Shown piece by piece: positions 17,416 to 25,709 of a stretch of DNA of 64,000 bases. The notes beneath the pieces were generated by a model. It saw only the letters and a program-made list of their open reading frames with translations, ran no database searches and was not told the origin of the DNA. Source of the stretch: Phycisphaera sp. (GTDB lineage Bacteria > Planctomycetota > Phycisphaerae > Phycisphaerales > UBA1924); the NCBI GenBank assembly GCA_025916675.1, contig CP098402.1:305205-369204 (forward strand). The letters run 5' to 3'. The translations under genes were made by a program, and so were the position numbers. Within the stretch, counting starts at the first letter, position 1. Each line of letters starts with the position of its first letter.

Positions 17416-17444
17416 AGTATATCCGCCAAGCACTGGATGGCCAA
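17416..17444 (-). promoter_or_regulatory. rpmE: Likely sigma-70 type promoter of rpmE
   Basis: On the minus strand a -35-like TTGGCC (17444-17439), a 17-base spacer and a -10-like TATACT (17421-17416) match the consensus at 4 of 6 and 5 of 6 positions. The predicted leader is about 50 bases and contains a GC-rich GCCCCCACGGGGGC hairpin just before the GGAG ribosome binding site. Confidence 0.55.
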
Positions 17445-17472
17445 CCCGGGGTGCCCCAAACAACGCCAGCCG

Positions 17473-17910
17473 TCAGGCTGCCCCGCTCCGGCGGCTCGAG
17501 CCGCACTGGTTCAGCAGGAAACGCAAGATGTCCCGCATCGTCACGATCCCGACCAGGATGCCGTCGGGATCCACGATCGGCAGGGCCGAGATCCGCTGTT
17601 GGAGCATGATCAGAGCGGCTCGCTCGGCGTGCAGAGCCATCGGAGCGGTCTCCGGGTGGCGGGACATGATCTGGTGGGCCTTGCGGCGAAGGCTATTGGC
17701 GTCCGCCGGCCGCTCGTTGATCGTCCCCGCAAAGGGGCTGACGTTGGCCAGCATGTCCCGGTCCGAGATGATGCCAACCAACTCGCCCTTGTCGCCGGTG
17801 ATAGGCATGTGCCGGAATCGGTAGCGGGTGAACAGGTCGCGAACACTCTCGAGGCTGTCATCCATGCTGGCGGTGATGACCTCGCGGGTCATGATGTCTT
17901 CGATGCGCAT
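17473..17910 (-). CDS. Two-CBS-domain protein
   Basis: 145-residue cytoplasmic protein made almost entirely of a CBS pair (Bateman module) that usually binds adenine nucleotides. CBS1 begins MRIEDIMTREVITASMDDSL and runs through ELVGIISDRD; CBS2 is QIMSRHPETAPM to GILVGIVTMRDILRFL. The two are separated by about 30 residues that include a short ARG/LYS-rich helix. A downstream start is chosen because the family begins at MRIEDIM; the frame is open 22 codons further. No partner enzyme domain is fused. The target is unknown. Confidence 0.85.
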   Translation of the reverse strand: MRIEDIMTREVITASMDDSLESVRDLFTRYRFRHMPITGDKGELVGIISDRDMLANVSPFAGTINERPADANSLRRKAHQIMSRHPETAPMALHAERAALIMLQQRISALPIVDPDGILVGIVTMRDILRFLLNQCGSSRRSGAA

Positions 17911-17993
17911 CAGGCGTTCTCCGATACAACAGGATCGCTCCACATGGATATCGGCTGGTTTTGGTTGCGCGCGCATCTTCCTACAGTCGTCGC

Positions 17994-18578
17994 ATGCCCA
18001 GTCCCGATCGCAGCAGGCCCGGCCAGGGCCCCGATAACCGCCCCGCTGGCCCCGACGGCATCCACGCCCCGTGGCGGATGCAATATCTCGAAACCCTGGG
18101 TGACGCCGCCGACACCCCCGCCAACGACTCGGGCGGTACGTTCCTCTCGGCCTACTGGGCCAACCCGCAGGCCGACGAGGCCAACCACGTCATCGCCCGC
18201 ACGAGCCGCGGCATGGTGCTGCTCAACGCCTACCCCTACGCCAACGGCCATTTGCTGGTCGCGCTGGGCGAGCCAAGGCCCCGGCTGCTTGACTACGAGC
18301 CCGAAGACCGAGCCCACCTGTGGATGCTGTTGGAACTCGCCTGCGACCTGGCCGAGCGGACGCTTGAGTGCCAGGGGCTGAACGTGGGCATTAATCAGGG
18401 CCGGGCGGCGGGCGCGGGCGTGCCCAGCCACCTGCACGCGCACATCGTGCCGCGCTGGGCGGGGGATACCAATTTCGTCACGACCGTCGCCCAGATCCGC
18501 GTCGTGCCCCAGGCCCTCGACGACATGGCGCGGCGGTACCGCGCGACCTGGGTGGGGATGCGCCAGACGCTGGAATAG
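17994..18578 (+). CDS. HIT-family hydrolase/phosphorylase
   Basis: 194-residue protein with a single HIT domain, nucleotide-binding enzymes that cleave dinucleoside polyphosphates or similar. The catalytic H-x-H-x-H stretch is SHLHAHIVPRW (about residues 141-151), followed by GDTNFV, which is typical of the Ap4A-phosphorylase-like branch. The N-terminal WRMQYLE segment also matches that branch. The first 25 residues are Pro/Gly/Arg-rich and likely disordered. It faces the PilZ gene tail to tail with 20 bases between the stops. Confidence 0.87.
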   Translation: MPSPDRSRPGQGPDNRPAGPDGIHAPWRMQYLETLGDAADTPANDSGGTFLSAYWANPQADEANHVIARTSRGMVLLNAYPYANGHLLVALGEPRPRLLDYEPEDRAHLWMLLELACDLAERTLECQGLNVGINQGRAAGAGVPSHLHAHIVPRWAGDTNFVTTVAQIRVVPQALDDMARRYRATWVGMRQTLE

Positions 18579-18598
18579 CCGAGAAAACAAGTACGCGC

Positions 18599-18961
18599 TT
18601 AGTACGTCAGGCCGAGGTCGTACTTGCCGTCCTCGCGGCGCACGCACCGGGCGACGTGGCCCTTGATGAACGTGGCCCGCTGGCCCTCGTCGTACAGGGT
18701 CACGCGATCGCCCGGGCTCAGGACCTGGGCCGAGATGAGCCCGATGCCGCTCGCGCTGCTATCGCGCAACTCGAGGGGCAGGAGCCACCGCCCGCCTTCG
18801 ACGCCGAACACCACGCCCAGGCGCTGGCCCGAGGCCGGGCCGCGCGAGCAACGCCTTCGGTCGAAGGTGTAGGGGCCGGGCTCGATTTCGCTGGTTTGCT
18901 GATTCGTGTCGACAGGTTTGAGTTCGATCTGCTGTGCCGCATCCATGACAGTCACCACCAT
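18599..18961 (-). CDS. PilZ-domain protein
   Basis: 120-residue single PilZ domain, expected to bind cyclic di-GMP. The two binding motifs are present: RRCSR (an RxxxR, about residues 36-40) and DSSASGIGL (D-x-S-x-x-G, about 67-75). The rest forms the expected small barrel (GDRVTLYDEG, FIKGHVARCVRRED). No other domain is attached, so it probably relays c-di-GMP levels to an unidentified partner. ATG at 18961 is used; ATG at 18946 is possible. Confidence 0.82.
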   Translation of the reverse strand: MVVTVMDAAQQIELKPVDTNQQTSEIEPGPYTFDRRRCSRGPASGQRLGVVFGVEGGRWLLPLELRDSSASGIGLISAQVLSPGDRVTLYDEGQRATFIKGHVARCVRREDGKYDLGLTY

Positions 18962-19234
18962 GTGGAAGATTCCGTTCCGCCCCAGGGCCCACCACTCGGC
19001 CCAACTGGGGCGATCCCTCTCCTCTCCGGCTCCATCTCCACCAATGGCATCGGCAGCGATGGGGTGTGTGGTTTATTCGGGTTGTCGGTTCTGCGTGAAA
19101 ATTCCTGAATCGGCGGATCTTGCGCCCCGCGGGCCACGGAGTGGAACACGGACAACCCCAACGGCTGGCCCCGGGCCGCTTTGCGCTGTAGCGATAGGGT
19201 TGCCCGGCGCGTAATCTGCCCACGGAGGAGACCC

Positions 19235-20104
19235 ATGGCCAAGACCTCGACCCATCGCGCGGTGCGTACCGGCATCGTTCTTGCTTCGTTCGGGTGCATC
19301 GCCGGCAGCGCAGCCGCCCAGGATCTGCTGGCCGACAACGGCCCGCTCTCGGCCATGCCCGGTGCCCACGAGACCGGCGGCGACCTGATCTGGGCCGTGC
19401 CCGAGGGCGCGTCGGCCGGCGTGAGCGCCTACTCGACCATCGCCTACCGCCTGGCCGAGGGATTCGAGCTGACCGCCGGCGCGACGATCGACTCGGTCGT
19501 GGTCTACGGCTACCAGCAGGGCGCCATCGCCGGGCCGACGACCGACTTCATGGCCGTGGAGCTGTGGGACGGGGTGCCCGGCGCGCCCGGCAGCAGCGTG
19601 ATCGCGGGCGACATCGAGCAGAACGTGCTGGCATCCGCCGAGCCCACCGACGCCTATGTCGCGATGTTCGGCGTCGACTTCCCGATCGACCGCCGCGTGT
19701 TCGCGCTCACGGCCGACAACCTGGGCTGGTCGGTCGGGGCCGGTGAGTACTGGATCGCATGGACGCTCAACGGCTCCATCGACGGTGGGCCCTACAGCCC
19801 ATACCTGGGCGACGATGCCGAGCCGGTGATCGGCGACGCCATGCAGCGGGTGCTGGGCGCGTGGCGGGCCGCGCGCAACCGCACCGAGGGCGGCGTGCAG
19901 GTCTCGCTGCCCTTCGAGGTCTACGGCTCTCTCGCCTGCGTGGCCGATTGCGACGGCGACGGCGAGCTGACCATCTTCGACTTCCTGTGCTTCCAGAACG
20001 CGTTCTCGGCCGGCGACACCCTGGCCGACTGCGACGGCGATGGCGAAATCACCGCGGCCGACTTCACCTGCTTCCAAGCGGCGTTCATGGCGGGGTGCAG
20101 CTAA
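19235..20104 (+). CDS. Secreted protein with C-terminal GC-type dockerin-like module
   Basis: 289 residues: a signal peptide (about 1-29, ending GSAAAQ), a beta-rich domain without a name I recognise (about 30-225), and a C-terminal module of two calcium-loop repeats. The repeats read DCDGDGELTIFDFLCFQNAF and, after DCDGDGEITAADF, CFQAAF. The chain stops at MAGCS, placing Gly-Cys two residues from the end. The start follows a GGAGGAG ribosome binding site. By family knowledge such modules resemble dockerins and may attach the protein to the cell surface or to another protein; no cohesin is visible in this window. Confidence 0.85.
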   Translation: MAKTSTHRAVRTGIVLASFGCIAGSAAAQDLLADNGPLSAMPGAHETGGDLIWAVPEGASAGVSAYSTIAYRLAEGFELTAGATIDSVVVYGYQQGAIAGPTTDFMAVELWDGVPGAPGSSVIAGDIEQNVLASAEPTDAYVAMFGVDFPIDRRVFALTADNLGWSVGAGEYWIAWTLNGSIDGGPYSPYLGDDAEPVIGDAMQRVLGAWRAARNRTEGGVQVSLPFEVYGSLACVADCDGDGELTIFDFLCFQNAFSAGDTLADCDGDGEITAADFTCFQAAFMAGCS

Positions 20105-20120
20105 GAACTGGCGGATTCGA

Positions 20121-20774
20121 TCAGCGAACGCTGGGGTCGATCAGGCGGTCGATCGAGAGGGTGGTGGTCGAGGGGGCCTCGATGCCGGTGACCACTTCCC
20201 AGAAGGCCTCGTCGAAGCCGTCGGGCAGCCAGACGTTGAACTGGCCGGTCGGGTCGTCCGCGTAGGTCTTCATCGCGGCGTTGCCGGCAAACATGGCGCG
20301 CTGGATGAGCAGCAGGTCGTCGCCCACGTACTCCGACTCTGCCGACACGCCGATGATGGCGTCGACCAATTCGCCAAAGAGCTGGCGGTCGCTCTCGAGC
20401 AGCACGTGCGCGTCGTCCCAGAGCAGGTAGCGGTAGCGGCTGGCCGCCCCGCAGTGGGCGGGGTCGCGGCCTCGCAGCAGCGAGACCACGCCGCGAGGCC
20501 CGTGGACGCGCCGCGCCAGCGTCGGCCCGGGGATGCCGTGCTCGAGCTGGGTGCAGAACGATTCGAGGTCGTGGATGTGGCGGCCCTGGAACCGGAAGAC
20601 CTCGGTGTACCGCTGGGCCTGGAGGAACTGGCCGATCGAGGCCAGGAAGTCGAGCTGCCTGCGGGGCGAGGGCGACCACGCGACGAGGTGGGCCTCGTCG
20701 GTCATGGCCAGGACGTCAGCCTGCCAGCGCCCCCCAAGCAGGGGGTTATTCGATTGGCTGGTAAGAACACCCAT
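20121..20774 (-). CDS. Hypothetical protein
   Basis: 217-residue soluble protein that I do not recognise. It has no signal peptide or membrane segment. Notable stretches are FRFQGRHIHDLESFCTQLEH, RYRYLLWDDAHVLLE and a C-terminal acidic part ending near IDRLIDPSV. Pro, Arg and Trp are frequent. The ATG at 20774 is preferred over a GTG at 20798 because GGAAGG lies upstream at a normal distance. It converges with the dockerin gene, leaving 16 bases, so it is transcribed alone. It reads as a complete, well-formed gene with normal codon usage. Confidence 0.7.
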   Translation of the reverse strand: MGVLTSQSNNPLLGGRWQADVLAMTDEAHLVAWSPSPRRQLDFLASIGQFLQAQRYTEVFRFQGRHIHDLESFCTQLEHGIPGPTLARRVHGPRGVVSLLRGRDPAHCGAASRYRYLLWDDAHVLLESDRQLFGELVDAIIGVSAESEYVGDDLLLIQRAMFAGNAAMKTYADDPTGQFNVWLPDGFDEAFWEVVTGIEAPSTTTLSIDRLIDPSVR

Positions 20775-20995
20775 ACCCCGGAGCCTTCCGTCCAACACGC
20801 GGCCACATGATAGCCGAACAATTTCCTAATTATTGGCCGCCGGGCAGGGGGCCACCGTTCCTCTGCCTCAATTGTGCGCCGGGTTTGGAACTCGGCCAGC
20901 AATCGCCCGAATAGGCAGCGCAACCGACACAAACGGACCCACTTCAGCGGGTTACCGAAGGTCCGCTTTGAGTTATTGTGTGGGTTAATCCTGAC

Positions 20996-22606
20996 TCATC
21001 TGGCGTTTGCGCCGCCACTCGGCCCGAGCGTGGCTCCAAGTTCGGACTCGGCAACGTCTTCGGACGTATCAGGGATTGCCGTATTCTTCGCCAGTCGTTT
21101 CTCGCCCGAGCCGGCGACGGTGGGGCGATCGTGCCCGGCGGCCTCGCGGCCATCCTCGGTGACCTTGTAGACGATGCCGATGGTGTGCTCGGGCTGGCCC
21201 AGCACTAGCCGGTCGACGACCTCGACGCCCTGCATGAGCGTGTGGTCGGTGTTGGCGACCTCGTACTTCCACATGCCGAAGCGGCCGCGGCTGTAGATGC
21301 CGTGGGCCTCGAGCCAGGGGATGGCGACCGATAACCGCTCGTCGCGATCGACCGAAGGGGTGGGGTAGCTGTACTCCACGGCGTGGTGCCAGGTGCTGAT
21401 GATGTCGTCTCGCTCACCCGGCTCGAGCAGGCCGGCGTTCTCGAGACCGGCGATGGTGTCCTCGACGATGGTGGCCGCGTCGACCGGCTTGTGCCCGCTG
21501 GCGCTGGTCTCGCACAGCAGGGAGTAGTGGGTGTCGTTGGCCCCGGACTGGTTGGGCGTCATGTAGGGCGAGTAGTTGCTGAGGTAGGTGACGCGGTAGA
21601 ACGGGCAGTTGTCTTCGGGGAAGTACATCCAGCTCTTAGTGCTCGGGCACGGCCGTTTGAGGCCGATGCCCACCATATGGCCGGCCGAGTGGAGCAGGCC
21701 GCCGGCGGCTTCACGCACGTGTTCCGGTGCGTCGCTGACGATGTCGGTGCAGAGGACGTCGAGCGGCATGGCCGAGATGATGACGTCGTAGGGCAGCTCT
21801 TCGGTCGAGCCATCGGCGGTGCGCACGGTCGCGACCTTGCGCGAGGTGTCGATGCGCTCGACGGGGGTGGAGAGACGCGTGCGATCCTTGAGCCGCTCGG
21901 CGATGCGGTGGTAGAACTCGCCCGTGCCGCCGCGGAGTGGGAACTTGAACTGGTTGTTGGGCCCCCAGCCGAAGTCGTCCTTGCCCTCGACGACGTTGCG
22001 CACGGCCCGCTCGACGTCGATGACCGCGACGCGCTCGCCGATCCAGTGCTTGTTCATCATCTCGGGCGGGTGGGCCCATACCTTGAAGTTGTACGGCCGC
22101 ATGAAGAGTCGCGCGATGCCCTCGCCGAACACGCGGTCGATGAACTCGCCGAAGTTGGCCGCGTCGCGGAAGCTCGGCGCATCGGCGGCTTGCGCATTGA
22201 TGAGCCCGACGATGCAGTCGGCCGCGTCCTTGGGCGGTAGATAGCGGATGTTGTTCTGGAAGGGGTACGGCACCCAGGTCTCGCGCATACGCACCCAGCT
22301 CTCGCGGTTGTTAAGGGCGAAGTCGCTGCCCATCACCTCGTCGAAGACTTTGTCGTAGTACTCGTAGTGGCTGAACATGACGTGGCCGCCGATGTCCCAG
22401 GTGAAGCCCGCGTCGTCGGTGAACGAGTGTGCCAGCCCGCCCGCGTAGGGCATGGCTTCGAAGATGGTGAAGTTCTCGCAGCCCAGCTCGCGCAGCCGCC
22501 ACGCGGCGCCCAGGCCGGTGGGGCCGGCACCGATGACCAAGACGCGGGCGTCCTTGGGCAGTGTCGGCTTGGTCTCCCCGGCTGCGGGGGTGGGCTGGGT
22601 CGTCAA
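20996..22606 (-). CDS. FAD-dependent oxidoreductase (amine oxidase / UDP-galactopyranose mutase-like)
   Basis: 536 residues with an N-terminal FAD-binding Rossmann motif (VLVIGAGPTGLGAAWRLREL, from about residue 22) and a following FEAMPYAGGLAHSFTDD. The WDIGGHVMFSHYEYYD segment and the later RGGTGEFYHRIAERL are typical of the protoporphyrinogen oxidase/UDP-galactopyranose mutase group. A mutase-like role in sugar metabolism would fit the other glycan genes, but the substrate is unknown. There is no ATG before the FAD motif; the start must be the TTG at 22606, which has GAGGACGAAG upstream. A low-complexity C-terminal tail of about 40 residues follows the domain. Confidence 0.83.
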   Translation of the reverse strand: MTTQPTPAAGETKPTLPKDARVLVIGAGPTGLGAAWRLRELGCENFTIFEAMPYAGGLAHSFTDDAGFTWDIGGHVMFSHYEYYDKVFDEVMGSDFALNNRESWVRMRETWVPYPFQNNIRYLPPKDAADCIVGLINAQAADAPSFRDAANFGEFIDRVFGEGIARLFMRPYNFKVWAHPPEMMNKHWIGERVAVIDVERAVRNVVEGKDDFGWGPNNQFKFPLRGGTGEFYHRIAERLKDRTRLSTPVERIDTSRKVATVRTADGSTEELPYDVIISAMPLDVLCTDIVSDAPEHVREAAGGLLHSAGHMVGIGLKRPCPSTKSWMYFPEDNCPFYRVTYLSNYSPYMTPNQSGANDTHYSLLCETSASGHKPVDAATIVEDTIAGLENAGLLEPGERDDIISTWHHAVEYSYPTPSVDRDERLSVAIPWLEAHGIYSRGRFGMWKYEVANTDHTLMQGVEVVDRLVLGQPEHTIGIVYKVTEDGREAAGHDRPTVAGSGEKRLAKNTAIPDTSEDVAESELGATLGPSGGANAR

Positions 22607-22798
22607 AAAACTTCGTCCTCAATCGATCGTCGTGGATCGCTCGAAAGTTGGGATCGATCCCGGTGATCCGTGTGGCATTGCGGATCGATGGCTGGTGGGC
22701 ACACAGATGTGTGGAATCACCGATTTCGGGCTTGTGTGCCGCAGCGCCGCGGCCCTGTTCGGTGCCCGATAGTTCCCCCGAACCAAGGGGGTGCGAGC

Positions 22799-23617
22799 GT
22801 GATTGCAGGAGATGATTATAAACGCGCGTCGAGGCTGGTGGAAGCCGCCGATGCGGCCAAACAACCCGATTCTGGAGTGCCCGCTTGTGCGCTGCGACTG
22901 TCGTGGGCGCTCTCGCGCATCGCGGCGGTGCCGACGCCAGATCTGGCCGAGCAGCTTGCCTGCGCGTTGCTCGAACTGTGCGGCCCCGAACGGGCCGTCG
23001 CGGTGCAACTGGGCCGCTTCGACGAGTTCGGTCGTTGGCGGGGTGAGTCGTTCGGTGCGGCCGGACGCTTGCCAGGTGACGCCGTTCTCGAACTCGACGC
23101 GATCAAGGGCCTGCCGTGGCCCCGCCCGCCCGCATTCGCGGACACGCCGGCGTGCCTGGTGAGCCAGCCACCGCCCGGCGAGCCCTCGATGCGGATGGTC
23201 GAGGAGGCGATGGACTACGCCAACCTTGGGGTCGAGTTGGCCGCTCTGGCCTGTTCGTGCGAGCGTGGGCAGATCGTGCTGACGGTGCAACTCGGTGGCC
23301 CGCGTGACGTGCACACCCGGGCGCGTGCGGCGTTCCTGGCCCAGGTGCTGCCGTGGGCGCACGCCATCGCTCGCAAGGCCCTGGGCGAGGGCCCTGGGCT
23401 CGAGCCTCGCGGCTGGCTCACCGAGAAGGAACACGTGGTGCTCGGGCAACTCGTGCGAGGCGCCTCGGTCGTCGAGATCGCGAAGACACTGGATCGCAGC
23501 CGGTACACGGTGCACGACCATGTGAAGTCACTGCACCGCAAGCTGGGCGTGCGCACCCGGGCGGCCTTGGTCGGGTGCGCCACGCTGGGCGTCCCGCCGC
23601 CCGAGGTTCTCAAGTAG
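22799..23617 (+). CDS. LuxR-type transcriptional regulator
   Basis: 272-residue DNA-binding protein. The last 65 residues form a GerE/LuxR helix-turn-helix: LTEKEHVVLGQLVRGASVVE, IAKTLDRSRYTVHDHVKSLH, then KLGVRTRAAL. The N-terminal 200 residues may be a GAF-like sensor but show no clear motif. No phospho-acceptor domain is seen. The start is GTG at 22799, 8 bases after AAGGGGG. It is divergent from the FAD oxidoreductase gene with 192 bases between. Its last 90 bases overlap, on the opposite strand, the end of the lipoprotein gene. Confidence 0.83.
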   Translation: MIAGDDYKRASRLVEAADAAKQPDSGVPACALRLSWALSRIAAVPTPDLAEQLACALLELCGPERAVAVQLGRFDEFGRWRGESFGAAGRLPGDAVLELDAIKGLPWPRPPAFADTPACLVSQPPPGEPSMRMVEEAMDYANLGVELAALACSCERGQIVLTVQLGGPRDVHTRARAAFLAQVLPWAHAIARKALGEGPGLEPRGWLTEKEHVVLGQLVRGASVVEIAKTLDRSRYTVHDHVKSLHRKLGVRTRAALVGCATLGVPPPEVLK

Positions 23618-24226
23618 GCGGCGCTCGATGGCTTCGGCAAGACTGGCCGAAGCCTTCGCGTCGAGGTCTCGCGGGGCGTCGTACACCGTTCCCAGGCCGC
23701 GCTGGAAGAGTTCGGGCTTGATCGTCGGATTGCTGTAACGGATGGCGCTGGGTTCGAGGCGGCGGGTGGGCGAGACGCGGCGGCTGATGAGTACCCGCAC
23801 GCTGACGACCACCGAGCCCCGGGCTCGGCCCGGGGGCAACGGCAGGTCCGGGTTGGCCAAGGCGTCGGGCACGCCGTCGGGCGGCTGGGCCACGGTCTCG
23901 GCGGCCTCGAACTGGATCTCGACGGTGCGGCTCTGGGCGTTGAGGGTATCTTCAACGAGACGGCTGCTGGGCGCGAGCGTCCACGGGGCCAGCACGCCCG
24001 CGCCGGTCTTCGGGCGAGAGAGGATGACGCCCGCCTGGGCGTCGACGCGCTCCAACTCGAACAGCCGGCGGCGCAGCTCGGCCTGGGCGACCTCGAAGGC
24101 TTGTGCGTAGTCGCTGGCCTGCACGACAAATGTTGCCGCCGCGGACGGGGCATCGGCACGCGGGCCGCTCGCGCAGCCGGCCAGAGCGGTCGCGACGAGC
24201 AAGAGTGCGAGACAGCGAAGGGCCAT
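23528..24226 (-). CDS. Lipoprotein of unknown function
   Basis: 232 residues starting with a lipoprotein signal (MALRCLALLLVATALAGCAS), with lipidation expected at the Cys of LAGC. The body has a repeated helical part (YAQAFEVAQAELRRRLFELE) and a beta-rich segment (RGSVVVSVRVLISRR). No enzymatic motif is visible. The C-terminal 30 residues are Arg/Gly/Ala-rich and overlap the tail of the LuxR-type gene on the other strand by 90 bases. It lies 19 bases downstream of the decarboxylase stop on the same strand and may belong to the same transcript. Confidence 0.75.
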   Translation of the reverse strand: MALRCLALLLVATALAGCASGPRADAPSAAATFVVQASDYAQAFEVAQAELRRRLFELERVDAQAGVILSRPKTGAGVLAPWTLAPSSRLVEDTLNAQSRTVEIQFEAAETVAQPPDGVPDALANPDLPLPPGRARGSVVVSVRVLISRRVSPTRRLEPSAIRYSNPTIKPELFQRGLGTVYDAPRDLDAKASASLAEAIERRLLENLGRRDAQRGAPDQGRPGAHAQLAVQ

Positions 24227-24245
24227 GGCCCAGCGTACGCGCGGC

Positions 24246-25709
24246 TCAGCCCGCGTGGGCGACCAGGAGCTTCCAGAGCGCCTCGACGGCCTCGTGCGTG
24301 GTGTACGTCCCTCCGATGGCCACGCGGATGGTGTAGCGGTCGCGGCCCTCGGCATCGGGCAGCGTGGTGTGGGTCAGCAGCACTTTGCCGGTGGCGTTGG
24401 CGGACTCGAGCAGGGCCCGGGTGTCGGTGTCGCGATCGCCGGCCAGCCTCAGGCAGACCAGCGAGAGCGATCGCGGGGCGGCCAGCTCGAACCGGTCGTC
24501 GGCCAGGATCTGCTGCTCGAGCCACTGGGCCCATCGCACGTGCTGGCGGACGTGGGCTTGCAGGCCGGTCGCGCCGTAGTGGCGCATGACGAACCAGAGC
24601 TTGAGGGCCCGGAACCGGCGGCCCAGGGGCACCTGCCAGTCGCGATAGTCGATAACAGTTCCCGAATCGGTCGCGGTGTTGCGGAGGTACTCGGGGGTGA
24701 CGCTCAACGAGTCGATCAGCACAGAACGATCGGCCACGTAGAACAGGTCGCAGTCGAAGTTGGTCAGCAGCCACTTGTGGGGGTTGGTGCAATAGCTGTC
24801 GGCGTTCTCGAGCCCGTCCAGGAATCCGCGAAACTCGGGGCAGACCGCGGCCGACCCGGCCCAGGCGGCGTCGACGTGCAACCAGGCGTTGGGCGCGAGG
24901 TCGTCACGCGCGTCGGCGATCCGGTCGATGGGGTCGAACGCGCCGCTGCTGGTGGTCCCGGACGTCGCACACAGGTAGAAGGGCGTCAGGCCTTCGGCGA
25001 TGTCCTGCTCAATCATCGAGCGCAACGCCCTAGGGTCAAGCGCATGGTCGGTGCCGGTGGGCACGAGGCGGAGGTGCTCGATGCCGGCGATGCGGGTGGC
25101 CTTGAGCACCGAGCTGTGGGCCTGGGTGCTGGTGTAGGTGACCAGCGTGCGCGGATCGATTTCAGGATGTTGTGTGCGGAGGCGGTGGCGGGCGGCGACC
25201 ACCGCGACGAGCGTGGCCTCGCTAGCGGTGCCCTGGATCACGCCCCCGCCCCCGCCCGTGCTCAGGAACCGCTCTGGCAGGCCGCTCAATCTGGCCATCC
25301 AGTCGAGCATCCGCGTTTCGAGTTCGGTGACGGCCGGGCTGGTCTGCCAGAGCATGCCCTGCACCCCCAGCCCGGTGCTGAGCAGGTCACCCAGCACGGC
25401 GGGCCAGGAGCTGTTGGCCGGGAAGTAGCCGAAGAAGCCGGGCGATTGCCAGTGGGTGAGGGCGGGCAGGATGATCTCGCGGACGTCGTCGAGGATGGCC
25501 GGCCACTCGGCGTCGCCCGCGGCATCGGTGGGGGGCAGGTCGGGCAGGGCGGCCAGCACGTCGCCCGGCTTGGATTCGGAGCGCACGGGTCGGGATTCGA
25601 TATTGGCGTGGTAGTCCAGGATCAGGTCGAGCGCGTCGTGGGCGAGGGCTCGGAACTGATCTGGGCTGAGGTGGCTCGGGGCGTCGTGCTTGTCGGATTG
25701 CTCGGGCAT
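24246..25709 (-). CDS. PLP-dependent group II decarboxylase (aromatic L-amino-acid type)
   Basis: 487-residue pyridoxal-phosphate enzyme. The Schiff-base lysine is in NPHKWLL (about residue 312), preceded by the HVDAAWAGSAAVCPEFR segment that holds the cofactor-binding Asp. N-terminal SPGFFGYFPANSS and GGGGGVIQGTASEATLVA are characteristic of tyrosine/DOPA/tryptophan decarboxylases. The likely product is a biogenic amine, though substrate choice cannot be read from the sequence. The ATG at 25709 lies inside the end of the upstream glycosyltransferase gene, giving an 88-base out-of-frame overlap. The longer open frame reaching to 26432 is a shadow of that gene. Confidence 0.88.
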   Translation of the reverse strand: MPEQSDKHDAPSHLSPDQFRALAHDALDLILDYHANIESRPVRSESKPGDVLAALPDLPPTDAAGDAEWPAILDDVREIILPALTHWQSPGFFGYFPANSSWPAVLGDLLSTGLGVQGMLWQTSPAVTELETRMLDWMARLSGLPERFLSTGGGGGVIQGTASEATLVAVVAARHRLRTQHPEIDPRTLVTYTSTQAHSSVLKATRIAGIEHLRLVPTGTDHALDPRALRSMIEQDIAEGLTPFYLCATSGTTSSGAFDPIDRIADARDDLAPNAWLHVDAAWAGSAAVCPEFRGFLDGLENADSYCTNPHKWLLTNFDCDLFYVADRSVLIDSLSVTPEYLRNTATDSGTVIDYRDWQVPLGRRFRALKLWFVMRHYGATGLQAHVRQHVRWAQWLEQQILADDRFELAAPRSLSLVCLRLAGDRDTDTRALLESANATGKVLLTHTTLPDAEGRDRYTIRVAIGGTYTTHEAVEALWKLLVAHAG

